Below are positions 1-12,900 of a stretch of DNA of 64,000 nucleotides, piece by piece. The position numbers were made by a program, and so were the translations under genes. The stretch's first letter is position 1, and each line of letters opens with the position of its first letter. Below the pieces are notes generated by a model. The model saw only the letters and a list, made by a program, of their open reading frames with translations. It was not told the DNA's origin and made no database searches. The DNA is from Hybos culiciformis. Its lineage: Eukaryota; Arthropoda; Insecta; Diptera; Hybotidae. The stretch spans positions 104,468,485 to 104,532,484 of the forward strand of contig OZ023273.1 in assembly GCA_964007475.1 (NCBI GenBank), given 5' to 3'.

Positions 1-1274
1 TTGCATATTAAAATTAATGTGTTTTAAATCTAGATATTGAAGATATATTATTTATGAGGTACTGTTCCAATTTTGTGTCCTTTAAATGTTGTATAATACA
101 TTTTTCATATAATTTCATATAATTTCTATTTTTTATACATTTTAGAATTTGCAACATAATGGATTTATGTAATTATCTATTTTCCGTAATTAGATGTATA
201 CTGTAGAAGTTACTCACTGACTAAGCATTAGTAGAAGTCGTAGGTAATTCTATTTATTTCGTTGAAGTGTCTACATATTGCAATTCTTGAATGTAATGCT
301 AAATATAGCGAAACTTTAATGAGTATCTTATAAAAATTATTTTTCAAAAAAGATTATCATTATTTTTGTTTTTAATATTTTTTATGCTGAAAGAATTTTC
401 TATTTAAAAAAAAATATATTGCATGTAAATAGCTATATTTCAAGTAAAAGTAAAAAAAAAAAAAAAATTTTTAAAAGTGATAAAACAGTGATTTATTAAC
501 GCGCACTACAGATTTAAAAAATGAAAAATAAATATATAAAAAAAAAGAGAAGAAAATGAATAAAATTTACTTTACAAGGAAAATTAGCATTCCTTATCGT
601 CAATATTGTTATTTATCTTTCATTCGTGTAAATAATAAACAGAAAATTGATGATTAAACTGCAGGACGAGTGAAAACGAGATATGCATTAGGTATTTCCT
701 TCTTTTATATGTATATGTATATAGATTTTCCAAAGAGAGCAAGAATTTTATTTCGAATTTTTCTATTTTAATTTTTTTTTTTATGTGCTTACATCGCTAA
801 AAGGATTGAATTTGAAAATAAGAATAATAAAAAAAAAAATTTAATTCATCTAATGGAAGATACGTTAGCTGGAGTGTTTAAAAATTCAAAAGGACATGAG
901 TATAGTTAGTAGTACCTATTTTTACTGAATTCGAAAAATGTTAATAAAAAAAAAAAGTTGCAAAAAAGTAAACAAGCAATCGACAATCATATAGAAATGA
1001 AATTGCAGATTTTTTTTTATTTTTATTTTTATTTTTAATATAAATAACATTTTAGAAAAATTTATTTTCTTAATAAAGAAAAATAAAAAATTGAATATCA
1101 TGCATTACAAATTTTAAAATTACAATATATTTTGGAAGAAAACTCAAAAATAACATAAAATAATGAATTCAGACAGTGTTTTCTTAGGAAATTGTTATAA
1201 GTCGAGTTTGTGATTATAATTTGTTTTAAAAACACTTAATTCTAATTAGACAAATCGTAAAATTAACACAAATT
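1..1274. other. AT-rich non-coding stretch
   Basis: No gene is recognisable. The stretch is built of A/T runs, for example around 452-467 and 1010-1040. Every frame is closed at short intervals. Confidence 0.6.
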
Positions 1275-1347
1275 CCAGCCTGAGATGGCAATCGAACCCA
1301 CGACCGAACATGAAGTAGGATAAGGGCACTACACGATGACTGTGAAT
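1275..1347 (-). repeat. tRNA-derived SINE-like remnant
   Basis: On the minus strand this reads as a Pol III-type segment. The complement of 1288-1298 is GGTTCGATTGC, close to the B-box consensus GGTTCGANTCC, and it sits in GTGGGTTCGATTGCCA. Upstream of it on that strand is TCATCGTGTAGTGCCC, which is tRNA-like but only a weak A box. I see no full cloverleaf, so it is not a working tRNA gene. It is most likely a tRNA-derived short interspersed element or a pseudogene piece. No clear target-site duplication was found. Confidence 0.4.
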
Positions 1348-3420
1348 CTTTTAAAGATTCTTTATCAATTTTAGAGTATTAGAAATTAATATTATTTCCG
1401 TAATCTACACATACATAAATGAAAGTCCGCTTATGTATTTAACTTATAAACTTCTAAACAAATGAACCGATTTGAACGTAACCCTCGTAATGTTATTTTC
1501 CGTAGATGGTTTTAGGCTGTTTTTTAATGACATTTGGTTAACTACTTTCGGAACTGAAAATTGTTTTCGATTATTTTGCTTCATTTTCAAAAATTTTTTT
1601 GTGCCAAATTTATAAATTATTTTTAAATTATTATTAATAAAGGCTATAGGCTACAGCGAAACATCGTTGTCACCGGGATTGTCTAGTACTCTAGTTAATT
1701 ATGAACGTATGTATTGTTATTATATCAAGGAATGTAAAACTTGCAAAATATATCTTAAAATTAACTCGATAGATCATTTCTGAGTTAATAAACTTAAATT
1801 CTTCAATCATTATTAAACTCTTGTAAAAAAAATTATTAAAACTGAAAAAAAAACTTTAAGAGTATATATAATAATTATTTTTGAAAAGTTGAAAAAAGTT
1901 CATAGTAGATAATTTTCTTCTACGGCAGAAGAATTTTTTTCCTTCAATGGAATTCCAATTTTTATAATTTTTTTTGGACTAGACATTCTTTTAATGTAGT
2001 TATTTTAATAATTTTATTTTTATACGAAAACTCGTTAAGTCTTACAAAATTAAAACAAAAACCATTTCCCAAAGCTTGATCTTTTTTTTCTCATATTTTT
2101 TATATTCAAAACAATATAAACTTGTTTTTATACTTTAAAAATTTTTTACAAAAAATTTTATTTTCCAAAATTTAAAAAAAAAACTGAATTGAAAAACAAG
2201 CTGAATCATCCTTTTTCAAATATATCAAAAGCAGGAAATAAACTTGAATATCAGTTTTATAAAATTAAATAAAAAAAAAAAAAAACTTCGTAATTTCATT
2301 TTCATGTAGCAAGTTTTTTTTTTTTTTTTAAATTTTCGGAAACATAATTTCATTAGAAAAAAAAAAAAAAAACAAAAAATTCAAAAACATAAATTTGGCA
2401 TTATGATACGGGTCAAAATATGATAACAAACAGAAAATAAAAAATAAAATATTATTCAACCACCACTGGTATAATAAAATTAATAAAAATATTTTCCACA
2501 TCAATAAATAGCTCGGATGAAAGCTCAATTTGTCAGAAATTTAAACAACAAAAAAGATAAATGTATATATATATATGTATATTTATAGCAGATATTGGCA
2601 TCTACATACCAATATCGATCAAATATACATTTTTTTTTTTAAAACATCAATATAATAATATTTAATAGAAAAAAAAGAATATGTTACATTTATGATTTTT
2701 ATTTTTTTTTTGGGTTAACGAACATTAGTTTTTTTTTTTTTTTAATAATTCTAACTAATATAATAATTGAACTATTAAATTACAAATGGGAAAAATACAA
2801 GATGACATATCATTGGAGCTATTAAATGATATACATATCAGATCATATAATTTTATTCAGTTTTAAAACGAAAGAAAAAAAATTATTTAAAAAAATTTTA
2901 AATATAATTTATTCTAATTTTTTTTAAATCGCTTTTACAACAAAATATGAGTGTAATTTTTATATTTATTTAACCTTTTGGTACATATGACCAAATATTA
3001 ATTATCCAAATTTGTGTTGCGTCCGCTGCGCTATACTTTTGGTTGATGTTCAACACACAAGTAAAATTTAAAAACAAACTCACGTTTTGAAAGCTTATTT
3101 GGTGGTATGGTGGAGACAATAATGAGTTTTTTTTTTTTGTAATTTATGTAAATATAAATCAAATATTATTTTATTGCATTTTAATAATCCTTGGACTTTA
3201 TGTTTAAAGAGCCGTAGTGCGAAAATTAAACTTTCGGTAAAATATGCTTTTTAAAATTTATAAAAATGTTGTCCGCAATTTTCATGGTGGTTTAAAATTG
3301 TCTAAAGGTAATTTAAAATTATTTTTATTTTCTAAACAATTCTTCAATTTTGATACTAGTTTCTGCTAAATTTAAGTAATTAACTAAATCTCTTATTTTC
3401 CCGAAAACTCATTAACAAAC
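1348..3420. other. AT-rich non-coding stretch
   Basis: No gene is recognisable. It contains poly-T and poly-A runs (2314-2330, 2359-2372, 2728-2741). It also has a small perfect hairpin at 2591-2616 (GATATTGG / CCAATATC, 10-base loop). The 66-codon minus-strand frame at 2328-2528 is a low-complexity Phe/Leu product and is not called. Confidence 0.6.
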
Positions 3421-3576
3421 AGATAGCTTCAGCAGCTCTGTTTTCTGCATATCCCTTGCTATAGGCCGTAGTTTGAATTTAACAGTGGATGATTTTAGTA
3501 AGATTAGCTATTCGTCGTAGCAAGGAAAAATAAATGTATCCTACTTTTAATTTTTAATCTATTCAAACAGTAAAAA
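3421..3576 (+). repeat. Fragment of the CACTGAAAA MITE-like family
   Basis: The segment GATAGCTTCAGCAGCT, then AGTGGATGATTTTAGTAAGA, then GTAGCAAGGAAAAATAAATG lines up in the same order with the cores of the copies at 53357-53765, 60164-60488 and 60823-61220. Neither terminus is recognisable, so this is an internal fragment or a heavily decayed copy. It encodes no protein. Confidence 0.5.
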
Positions 3577-5394
3577 AAACTTTAATTTTCGTTGAGAAAC
3601 AAATCGGGAATTAATGTGGTTGTGCGGAAAATAAAATACATAGATAGATAATGTTAAACATTTTCCACTTTACCAAGTTTTTCTTTAATAGACTAAATTT
3701 TGATTATGTGAATATAATGTTGCAGATCTTTTTTTATTACATTCAATCTTGGGAAATCTCCAATGTATTTGAAATTATCTTAAAATTATTTTCTTATTCA
3801 GAAATGGTAAAGTATTAATTTTTTTAGTTAAAGAAAAATATTGTTAGTGACAATAAATATGTACGTATGTAGGAACAAAAAAGCTATAATATTTACAAGG
3901 ATTTGTATTTTATCACCATTTTTTTTTTCTTGTTGTCCAACAAAAATAAAAGTTGATAATGTGCACTTAAGTTGTATCAGCAATACGTTGTTTGAATGCT
4001 AAGAAATAGTATAGGAAAACATAAGTACACCTTGCTTATTGTATTAATTTAAGTATTGACAAGTTTTACTTTTATGTCTTGCAATTGAAATCATAATATA
4101 AGCTTACAAAGAACGCCGCGCCCAGCTTGCTATGTTTATGGCAAGTATGATACGTAGATCCTGATTGCCTCTTGTATCAATAATTTCATATACGACTGTC
4201 ATACATTTGGGTCTTATTTTTTCAATCCCTTTGATATCATTTAAATTCAGAATGACATTAAATAATTCAAAGCCAAATTAAAAGTTTATAAAATGAAAAT
4301 TTTAACCTACATTTTTAAGTCTCATTAAAGGGAGAGCATTTTTTTTTCTATACACATAATATCATTTTTAGCAATAATGTTGAGAATTCAAGTCAAAAAG
4401 GAAAAACGACCATTATGAAAAATACATAAAATTTATGTTTGTTATAAAAATATTTAAAGAAAAAAAAAAACAAAAATCTCACAATTTCGGGATCAACTAG
4501 GATTTGTATCGTTTTATGATAATGTGGAATTTCTCTGACTTTTTATTATTACATGAAAATATTTCTGTTGTTCTGGTTTTTATAAAAAAAAAAAAATAAA
4601 AAAAATAAAAAAAAATAAAAATAAAATAAAATAAAATATAAATACAAAAATTGGTCAAGGTTCAAAATAAAAAAAAATAAAAAATAAAAACATAACATAG
4701 CATTACTTATTCCTTATGATTGTTTTTATTCTGAAGGGACCATGTAATAAAATAAAATATGAATAAATGAATTTATATTATAATTCACAAATTTTATTTT
4801 ATTTTTTATTTTTTCACAATTTCTAATATTTTCCATATTTAATCTGGGAGTTTTTTTTTTTTTAAATATTTTTAAATATTTCAGAGTATGAGGACATAAT
4901 TTCAAGGGAATATATAGAAGATTTCCTAGTAGGTATTTATTTACATTTCATAATGACTTATTTGAATTTTGGTAGGTATTATTTGTTTGTGTGAACAAAG
5001 TTTCACAAATTAAGCTGTCATCATGTCATCATGATAGCTGTCATCCTGAGGTGCGAAAATAGTGGAAACTTTTTTGTTGTTTTAAATTTCACCAAATTTT
5101 TCTCTATTCTTAAATCATTTTAAATTCATTCAGTTTTGAAATTTCAATTATTTAAATTGTTTAACACTTTAAAAATTAAATGTAAATTGATTTTTTAACG
5201 CTGTTGTGGATTAAAATGATTTTGCATCATTTTCTCTTGTCATTGTCCTTGTTTCTGAACAGTTTTATTTTTTGTTTTTCTAAATATTTCATAATTTTCA
5301 TTCAATTGAATAAACATCTGCAAATAAAATTTTGCAATTTATTGTATAAGAACCATCAGAATTTCATTTTATGGCCTTCTTAAATAATGACAAT
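3577..5394. other. AT-rich non-coding stretch
   Basis: No gene is recognisable. An AAAATA-type low-complexity tract occupies about 4582-4690. A small GC-richer island lies at 4103-4165 and is treated under findings. Confidence 0.6.
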
Positions 5395-5830
5395 ACTTTA
5401 AGAGCCCTCAATCTGAAAAATTGCAAAAAATTGGTCTGAAAAATTGCAAAAAATTTGGCTTTGATTGTAGGGTTACTACAATCAAGACTGAAGTGATTTT
5501 TTGATATGTTAGAGAGTATATAACTGGCTCCAGGGTAGGTGAGGCGTATTTTTTAAATTTTGAGTTTTTGGGCCCAAATGAGCCTTTATACACAGAAAAA
5601 AATTTGCTCGTACTCATTACGTCAAAAAAGTTCATTAATGACATTCTCGTTAAGATAACGAAAAATAATGAATAAATACGTTTTTGTAACGTAAATTTCG
5701 TTTATTTTCTATTACGAACCTTTTTTTTCATTTTTAGTACTCGTTAAAAAAGTTCGTTATCGTTAAATACGGGAAACAAAAATTTCAATCCATACAGAAC
5801 TTATATTTTCCATTTTACACATTGCCGTAA

Positions 5831-5906
5831 ATTTAGTTCATAGCTCAGTGGCAGAGTTGATGGATTGCAATGTTTAGGACAGTGGTTCGAAGCCACAAGC
5901 GGGCAT
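5831..5906 (+). repeat. tRNA-like (SINE-type) segment inside the MITE
   Basis: TAGCTCAGTGG at 5841-5851 matches the Pol III A box (TRGYNNARNNG). GGTTCGAAGCC at 5884-5894 matches the B box closely, and the spacing between them is tRNA-like. A T-arm-like stem (GTGG, loop TTCGAAG, CCAC) can be drawn. The 3' side ends in AAGCGGGC, but the 5' side (AAATTTAGTTCA) does not pair with it, so there is no acceptor stem and no working tRNA. An A-rich, AAAT-rich tract (about 5907-6165) follows directly, as after a SINE body. Confidence 0.5.
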
Positions 5907-6165
5907 AAAAAAAATTATTAAAAAAAAATTAAATAAAAAAATTTAAAAAATAAATAATAAAAAAAGAAACATAAATAAAAAAAATTAATAAATAAAAAAA
6001 ATAAATAAAAAAAATAAATAAAAAAAAATAAATAAAAAAAATAAATAAAAAAAAATAAATAAAAAAAAAATAAAAAAAAAAATAAAAAAAAAAATAAAAA
6101 AAAAATTAAAATAAAAAACAAAAAAGAAATAAAAAAAAAATTAAATAAATAAAAAAAAAAATTTA
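5907..6165. repeat. A-rich low-complexity tract
   Basis: AAAATAAATAAA-type repeats run almost without interruption. The tract follows the tRNA-like body and could be its expanded A tail. Confidence 0.8.
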
Positions 6166-6773
6166 GTCTAGTAAAATTTTTCTTTCGTATTTGCGGTGTT
6201 TTTGCTGAAGAATTTGAAAGGTTTTTGGTTTTGGGGTATAACGAACTTTTTTAACGAACTACGAGCTTTTTTCAACGAAATGTTCGTTGTAGCCAAAATA
6301 ACGAATTTTTCGTTGATTTTAACGAATTATTTAGTTATTAGTACGAGCAAATTTTTTTCTGTGTAAAACTTGAACATGTTTGCTTGGATTCTGAAGTAAA
6401 GGAAAGATAATAAAAAATTTCAAACGCAGAAATAAAGCTAAAATACCAATATCCAGGGCTGGTGACCTGAAATTTCAGATTTCTTTAATTTCCTAAGCAA
6501 TGTATAATTAATTTCATTTATTTCTAAGAATTTTTTAATTTTTTTGAAAAATTACAGTTTCTGCACAGAAATAAAATTCAAAAATAGTTTTGTGATTTTC
6601 TGGTAGAGGTGTTTTTCGTATAATTTTTGTCGCATTTTTCACGGCCGTTTATTTTCTGTAAAATAAAACAAAAAAAACTGCAAAAATAGAAAACAGAAAT
6701 AGAAAACAGAATTTCACATGGAGGGCTCTTAAAGTTAATTAAAAATGAAAAAATTAATTAAATGATAAGTACA

Positions 6774-6826
6774 TATAGTACTAAGTGCGGAAGTACTAAA
6801 AGTACTTATAGTACTAAGTGCGGAAG
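6774..6826 (+). repeat. 20-bp direct duplication
   Basis: TATAGTACTAAGTGCGGAAG occurs at 6774-6793 and again at 6807-6826, a period of 33 bp. The piece AAGTGCGGAAGA recurs at about 11518-11529. Confidence 0.8.
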
Positions 6827-7950
6827 AGATTCACGTACATATTTACTTATTATAGTTTATTTGTCATAAAAATTTGTATTTCAGTTTTCAAGATTGAAAT
6901 ACTTCTTACAATTTTTCATATTTGTCAACTTGTACATTGTATCTACAGATAATTAAAAACAAAATCCGATTAGAAAGTAGATAGTTAGTTGGACATATTA
7001 CAAATTATACAATTAGCTTTTTTTTTAATTTACAGAATTTACTTCATTTATGCAATGTCCTGTAAACTATTTTTATTCCTTTTAACAATTTTTATTATAT
7101 TATAGAGAATTTCATATTAAATACTATATATATGTGCATAAATAGCTATGAGAAAATTTTTGTCTATGGTAATAAAAATTTATTGTTATAAATACATAAA
7201 AGTTAAAAAAATAAAAAAAAAATAAAAAATTTAATACATATTTTATGATGTACGGGTACATGAGATTTCAAACACTATTGTCTTTTACTATATATTTTGA
7301 TAAATATTATTATTGTTATTATTATTATACATTTACATAGAAAGACTTTGTTTTTATATTTCTATTATGTTTAGGTAGCTGCTATGATATGACACTCAGT
7401 GATTTTCTGTTTTAGACATTAAGTTTTTGTTAGCTTTTTCCTTTTTGACTAAAAAATATGATGAAAAAAAACAAAAAAACAAACAAAAACAAAAATAAAA
7501 ACAAAACAAGAAGTTTATTTTTATTTATAAAATAATAAGTTTATTATTGCTACTTCCTTGTTTTTCTTGTCCTCTGTAAACGTTTATTGTTGTCAACATG
7601 CAAAAGATTAAATGCAATAAAAAGGACTTTATAAAAAAATTTCAACTATAAAATATATGTATGTGTGCAAATATTTAACATAAAAATTCATTAAGAATTT
7701 TAGATTTGAATAATTTTGAATATAACATATTAAAAAAAACTTTTAAGAGCTAAAATAATTTATTTTTTTAATATCTATATAATTTTCATAATTTTTTGTT
7801 ATTTTGATTAGAGAAATAAAGTAAAATGTTTCTATGTTTTTCTATTTTTGTATTTTATTCCATTGAATTTTTTTCTAAAATGTTTATTTTATATGATTAA
7901 TTTTGAAGATAAAATTAAAATTAAAAAAAAAGTAGATCATAACTCATATA
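6827..7950. other. AT-rich non-coding stretch
   Basis: No gene or element is recognisable. It contains A-rich runs such as 7462-7506. Confidence 0.6.
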
Positions 7951-8365
7951 TGAAGTATTGGACTCTTTTTAAGATATTTAACTTTTAAGATACCATGGTC
8001 ACAACCAGGAGTTAAATATATATTTTAAGTTCCTTCAATAAACCGTATACCAATATTATTTAATCATATACATACCATATCAAATATAAAAATTTATATC
8101 GAAATCCAAAACCTAAACCGAGTCTTTGGAAACCATTTTTAAGGCTTTTCTAATCGACATTTAACTACCAAAAACATCGAAATTCAATATAACTTTTGAA
8201 AAAATATAAAATATATATCACATTTAAATTATTTATATACTCTGGGCTACTTGAAAGTCTCTAACTCTCAATCCTAAAATCATCTAATCTTATCTTTTAG
8301 TGGAGAATTTAAGAGTGGAAATCGATGACGCAGTTTATTAGTGACGGACATGAAAAAGAAAACAG
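7951..8365 (+). repeat. Diverged dispersed repeat, copy 1 of 3
   Basis: This lines up in order with 9637-9975 and with the minus strand of 38940-39380. Shared landmarks run from GAAGTAT, through TTAAGATAC, TTCCTTCAATA and TTCTAATCGACATTTAAC, to CTCTAACTCTCAA. The end TTAGTGACGGACATG resembles TTAGTGGCGGACGGACA in copy 3. The copies are old and heavily diverged, no terminal repeats are obvious, and no protein is encoded. Confidence 0.5.
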
Positions 8366-9636
8366 ATAGTTTGTTTTTCATTTTTGATAGCCATCGGAAT
8401 AATTATGTACTTTGAATTGTGAAAATAAATTTCCTTCTAGCTCCATTAGCAGACTATACTAAACTATTCTCTATTAATCGTACATCAATCTACAGGACTT
8501 AAGTAAAGGTATCAAGGGTTTTTTAAGAGTTACTTCACATAATAAGTATACATACTAGTTTATATACATATACCAATTTTATGTTTCATAAAATTTTATC
8601 TAATTCAAAATCTAAAAATTTAATAAATATCTTTTAATTTTATTAATTAATAAATTAAAACAAAGAAAAAACCACAATATTATCCCCAACATTTGCAAAA
8701 CACTCTTTCCTTTATAATATAAGGAAAAACTAACCATTATTATATACTAGTTTGTTTTTCATTCATATAATAGTTGTACTGAAAATATACACTTTTATAA
8801 AGAACAGATACAGAGTGAATAATATTTTATAAGATTTTTAGTTAGTTTTTTTTTTTTCATAAACATATATTATTATTATTATTATTATTCTTAATTTTAT
8901 TTTATTCATTAAATAAGCTACACATTTACCATTACCAGATTATGTGGTTGCCTTAAATGATATTTTTAAGGATTAGTCCTAGACACCCAAAAATATAAAT
9001 TCTATTTATCATATAAAATATACTTTTTTTTTTTTGTTTAAAAATATACCATCAAATGTTCTATTTTTTTTTTTTTTTTTTTGTTACTTTCAAGAATGCT
9101 AAATTTTTGTACATTTACCAGGAAGCATTTCATAATAAGACAATTAAAGCTCCCTCATCTTTATTTTTTATTTTTTATTTTTTTTCCTGCTTGCAGAATC
9201 TTTTGCATGTATTTTTTATTCTTGTTATATCTTGGGTTAATTATATTGTTCATTAATATGCGGTTGTAGAGGAAAAGAAAATAGATTGAAACTTCACAAC
9301 ACCTAAGAAAAAAAAAAAGGATTTATATAAATTAGATTTAGTTAATACTAAATATTAAGAAAATGAATTATTTTGACTTTTACTATAGAATGGCCAAATA
9401 CTAATTTGTACAAAATTTAACATAATATTTGAAAGTTTTTATACATATTATATACTACTGAATTGCAAGGAAAAACGGGTTGCTCTTATTTTAAATAGAT
9501 GTAACCATCTTTCAAAATTTTGTTAATTTTATGTCTTTCTTAAATATTAGTTGACACTTAAAAAAAAAATAATTTAACAATCTTTGTGTATGTGGTTTTA
9601 ATCACACCATAAAAATGTAAAACAGTACCCCATAAA
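8366..9636. other. AT-rich non-coding stretch
   Basis: No gene is recognisable. A (TTA/ATT)n microsatellite lies at about 8868-8889 and T runs at 9021-9036 and 9066-9082. The two overlapping plus-strand frames at 9056-9269 come from the T-rich tract and are not called. Confidence 0.6.
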
Positions 9637-9975
9637 AGAAGTATGTGGTCCGTTTTTAACATTTCGATTTAAGATACTTTTAAGGTATCTAGATTATAAC
9701 AAGAAACTTAGCATATTTTTTAGGTTCCTTCAATACTATATCATACATCAATATCATTTCGTCTTGTACCATACACATGGACATAACAATTTTATTCGAT
9801 TTTAAGTTCCTCTAATCGGTCTATCTATCAACATTCTATCTATCTATCTACATTCTACCAAACACAATAATTAGATCGGATGTATTAAAACTTTGAAAAT
9901 ATTCATATTATATAAATTTCAAACGCAGCCTCTAACTCTCAAACTTTAAATTGTCCATAGTTTGGTATTCAAAGA
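9637..9975 (+). repeat. Diverged dispersed repeat, copy 2 of 3
   Basis: The landmarks of copy 1 recur: GAAGTATGTGGTCC, ACATTTCGATTTAAGATACT, GGTTCCTTCAATACTATATC, CTCTAATCGG and CTCTAACTCTCAAACTTTAA. ACATTTCGATTT(T)AGATACTT and TCAATACTAT are closer to copy 3 than to copy 1. A short TCTA/CTAT microsatellite at about 9823-9850 interrupts the copy. Confidence 0.5.
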
Positions 9976-12900
9976 ATTTCTATTGATTATGCACTCCTTG
10001 TATCTAAGTATTTCAGCATCTTATTCTTAACCTTATTCTTAACTTACTTTTGATATTCGACTTTTTTTTATTTATTTGTCATTTTGATTTATGTCAGAAT
10101 TAGAAAAGCAACTTTTTAACTTCTATTTCTGTTGTTGTTTGTTTTGTTTTTTTTTATTATTTTGTTTTCGAAATTCCCAGAATATACCGAAATTCCTTAA
10201 ATACCAAGGATATGAAGTAATTTTTTCTAATTAATTAAAATTGTAGACACTTTATATTTGTCTCTAAAATTCTTAAGTTATAAATTTGTGGTGTGTGACA
10301 AAGTCTTTATGAAAAACTTGCACAAAAATATTTCAAAGTCTAAAGTAAAAAATTTATAATTTTTGTACCCTGCTGTTGTTTTCCTCTTTTATAAAATATA
10401 TAAAAGCTAAAAATATAGTTAAAAAATAGAGAAAAAAAAAATAAAAAAATTAAATAATTGAAATTTATTTTATTTGAGAAAGATATATATAAAAATATTG
10501 TATAATTTTTTTTTGTTATAAAAATAAGCATTATGAGAAGAAAATATTTGAATTTATTACTAAAAAAAAAAATGTTTGTTCAGGTTTTTTTTTTTTTTTT
10601 TTGGAAAAATAATTATGAAAATGGTTATAGTTTAACCAAATTTTCTGGTTTCTTTTAGCAAAAATTTCTTTTTCGTGGTATTTTCTTTGTTTTCATTTAC
10701 ACAGTAGTCATTCACACTTCAATGGAATGTGCAAGATTTTTGAAATATTTAATTAATTGCGTTATCAAAAATTTTGTGGATTTTTTATTTTGATTTTGCT
10801 TGACTTCTGATGGAAAGCCAAATTTATAAATTTCCTTTTAGATATTTTACATTTAAGTTTGAATACTTTCTTATGAGACTGCGATAACAACTTTAGTTTT
10901 ATTTCCTAAGTCTTGCTACTAAGTTTTTTTTTGCGTGTGTTTAACATAGGAATGATTATAATTTGTCACAAATGAGGATGAACTCCTTATATCTTCATAA
11001 TTAACTAAATAATTAAATTAAAAATTTTAGTACAAGAACGTGTTAAAAAAGATTAATTTAGAGAAAAATCTATGGTGAGCCCATCCTTTCCACTCAATGT
11101 CAAAATATATGAAATTCATTCGACTTCAAACAAAGTAGTAAAATATATTGCTCTTTTTTTTTATAAAAATTTAACTATATACATACAACGAAAAATTGTA
11201 TCTTTTGAAAAATTAAAAAAGAAAAAAAACTGTATAATAATGTTTTTATTTATACATTTTTGTGTTACTTAATATAAAGCACTGTTTTGTTTTTTTCTTG
11301 TTAATTTCTAACTATATACATATAATAAGAAAACACTTGATAAATTTATATTGTAAGTTTCCCTTTATTTTGTTTTATCCTTCTACATTAAAAACAGGAA
11401 GCAATAAATGTATCCTTGAAAAGGAAATTAATTTTCTCAATGAGAATAAGTCAATAATAATTATGATTACTATAGCAATGATGTTGCAATAAAAAACTAT
11501 ATAAATTTTTTTATATAAGTGCGGAAGATTCAAAGTATACACACGATTAAAACATTGTTTGTTCTACAGCTTGATATAATAGAAGAATCAAACAAAGTAA
11601 CTTCACTATACACCTAGAATCTAGATATGATGGTTTATTATACCCAATGCTTAAACTTTTGTGCAGATAAGTTCAAATTCATAAGCCAAAACAAAAGGAT
11701 GACATATATGAGACTACCAAAATTTATAAGCGCTATGAAATTAGTTCGTGATTCCTAGTTGGAAAATTATGGAACCGACTTAAGCTGATAATGTGGCAAG
11801 TTGAAACAAGACGAAAATTCGAAACTTTTACGATATAGTTATTTGAGCATAAAAATATATAAATGTATTACTTTTTTTTATGTTATAGCAAGAAATTTTC
11901 TTTGAAATTAAATATGTATGTAATTTTATGTAAAATTTTTCATAAAATTGTTTTCAATATTGATTTAATTTTTCTTTAACATTACATAGTATATAATTAG
12001 AATAAAATATAAAATTCCATAAAGAAAAATAACTTACTTAATTTAAAAAAAAAAAGATAAGAAAATAGTTTAAGAGTTATGTAGTAAACAAAGGGAGAGT
12101 AGATATTGGTAAATAAATAGTTTTACTACGAATTTTAAAGATAAATAAAAAAAAAAAATTAAAATAAAAAAGCAAGTATAAATACAAATTCTTCTAAACC
12201 AAATAAAATTCCTTTTTTTTATTCGGTAGGAAAATTTCTATCTTAAAAAATAAAAAAATAAAAAGAAATTTAAATTTGAATTAAAGAAAACTGCATGGTA
12301 CTAAGATTTTACTCTTGTGTTGACTTAAAAACTTTTCTCATTTAACTTTTCTATTTTGCAATGGAAATAGGATCCTTTTGAAAAACATCTTTTACATAGT
12401 GGAAAAAGTTTTTAATTTTTTTTTTTTTTTTAATTTTTATTAAATTAAAATAATCTTAATTATTTTGTGGGAAATAGTTAGAAAAAATAAATTTTGTAAA
12501 GAAACAAAAAAAAAAAATAAAGAAAATATTGAAAATACAACAGGAATTAGTTTAATAGATTTCTTAAAAATATATTTTTCTTAGAAGTCGAGTATATACA
12601 AAGAGATTAGTTAAGTTAAAAGTATTGCTGAGTTCTTTGCGGGGAGTAACAATTTGTTTATATCTCGATATAAATTAGGAACTATATTTTTTTCCATTTA
12701 CGTTTTTCTTAGTATAATTTGATAAAATATTGAGAGAAAATATTTTAACCACATTTCAATTATGTTTAAAGATATTTGAATTAATTTGAAGTAAAACTTA
12801 TTTCAAATTTCGTCTTTCTGATGGATAAGAAATTTACTGAACTGATTTTGATAAAATTTATACCAGTTATAATAAAATCTACGATACGAGGTACTTGCTT

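Larger units (their letters stand above)
5590..6365. mobile_element. TA-flanked MITE with 25-bp perfect TIRs
   Basis: The terminal inverted repeats are perfect over 25 bp: 5590-5614 (starts ACACAGAAAAAAATTTGC) and 6340-6364 (ends CAAATTTTTTTCTGTGT). TA dinucleotides sit at both outer edges, as for Tc1/mariner-type insertion. A second pair of perfect 19-bp inverted segments lies further in: CGTTAAAAAAGTTCGTTAT at 5742-5760 and its complement at 6238-6256. The arms are therefore long, about 180 and 130 bp, and rich in ACGAA/TTCGT motifs. The middle holds a tRNA-like segment and an A-rich tract. There is no coding frame; the 67-codon Phe-rich frame at 5918-6121 is a product of the A-rich tract. 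Confidence 0.75.
5402..6728. mobile_element. Candidate TTAA-flanked inverted-repeat element
   Basis: The ends form a perfect 15-bp inverted repeat: ACTTTAAGAGCCCTC at 5395-5409 and GAGGGCTCTTAAAGT at 6721-6735. Each arm contains a TTAA (5398-5401 and 6729-6732) directly next to GAGCCCTC or GAGGGCTC. That is the pattern left by piggyBac-type elements, which duplicate TTAA. The similarity continues inward weakly (CTCAATCTGAAA against CTCCATGTGAAA). There is no transposase frame, so it would be non-autonomous. A second element (5590-6365) is nested inside. A 21-bp direct duplication lies at 5412-5432 and 5435-5455. The TTAA reading is inference, because the matching bases continue two beyond each TTAA. 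Confidence 0.5.

Noticed and set aside
2591..2616. microRNA precursor
   Set aside because: The stem is only 8 bp with a 10-base loop and does not extend further, which is too short for a pre-miRNA.
5831..5906. Working tRNA gene
   Set aside because: The A and B boxes are present, but the two ends do not form an acceptor stem and no clear anticodon arm can be drawn.
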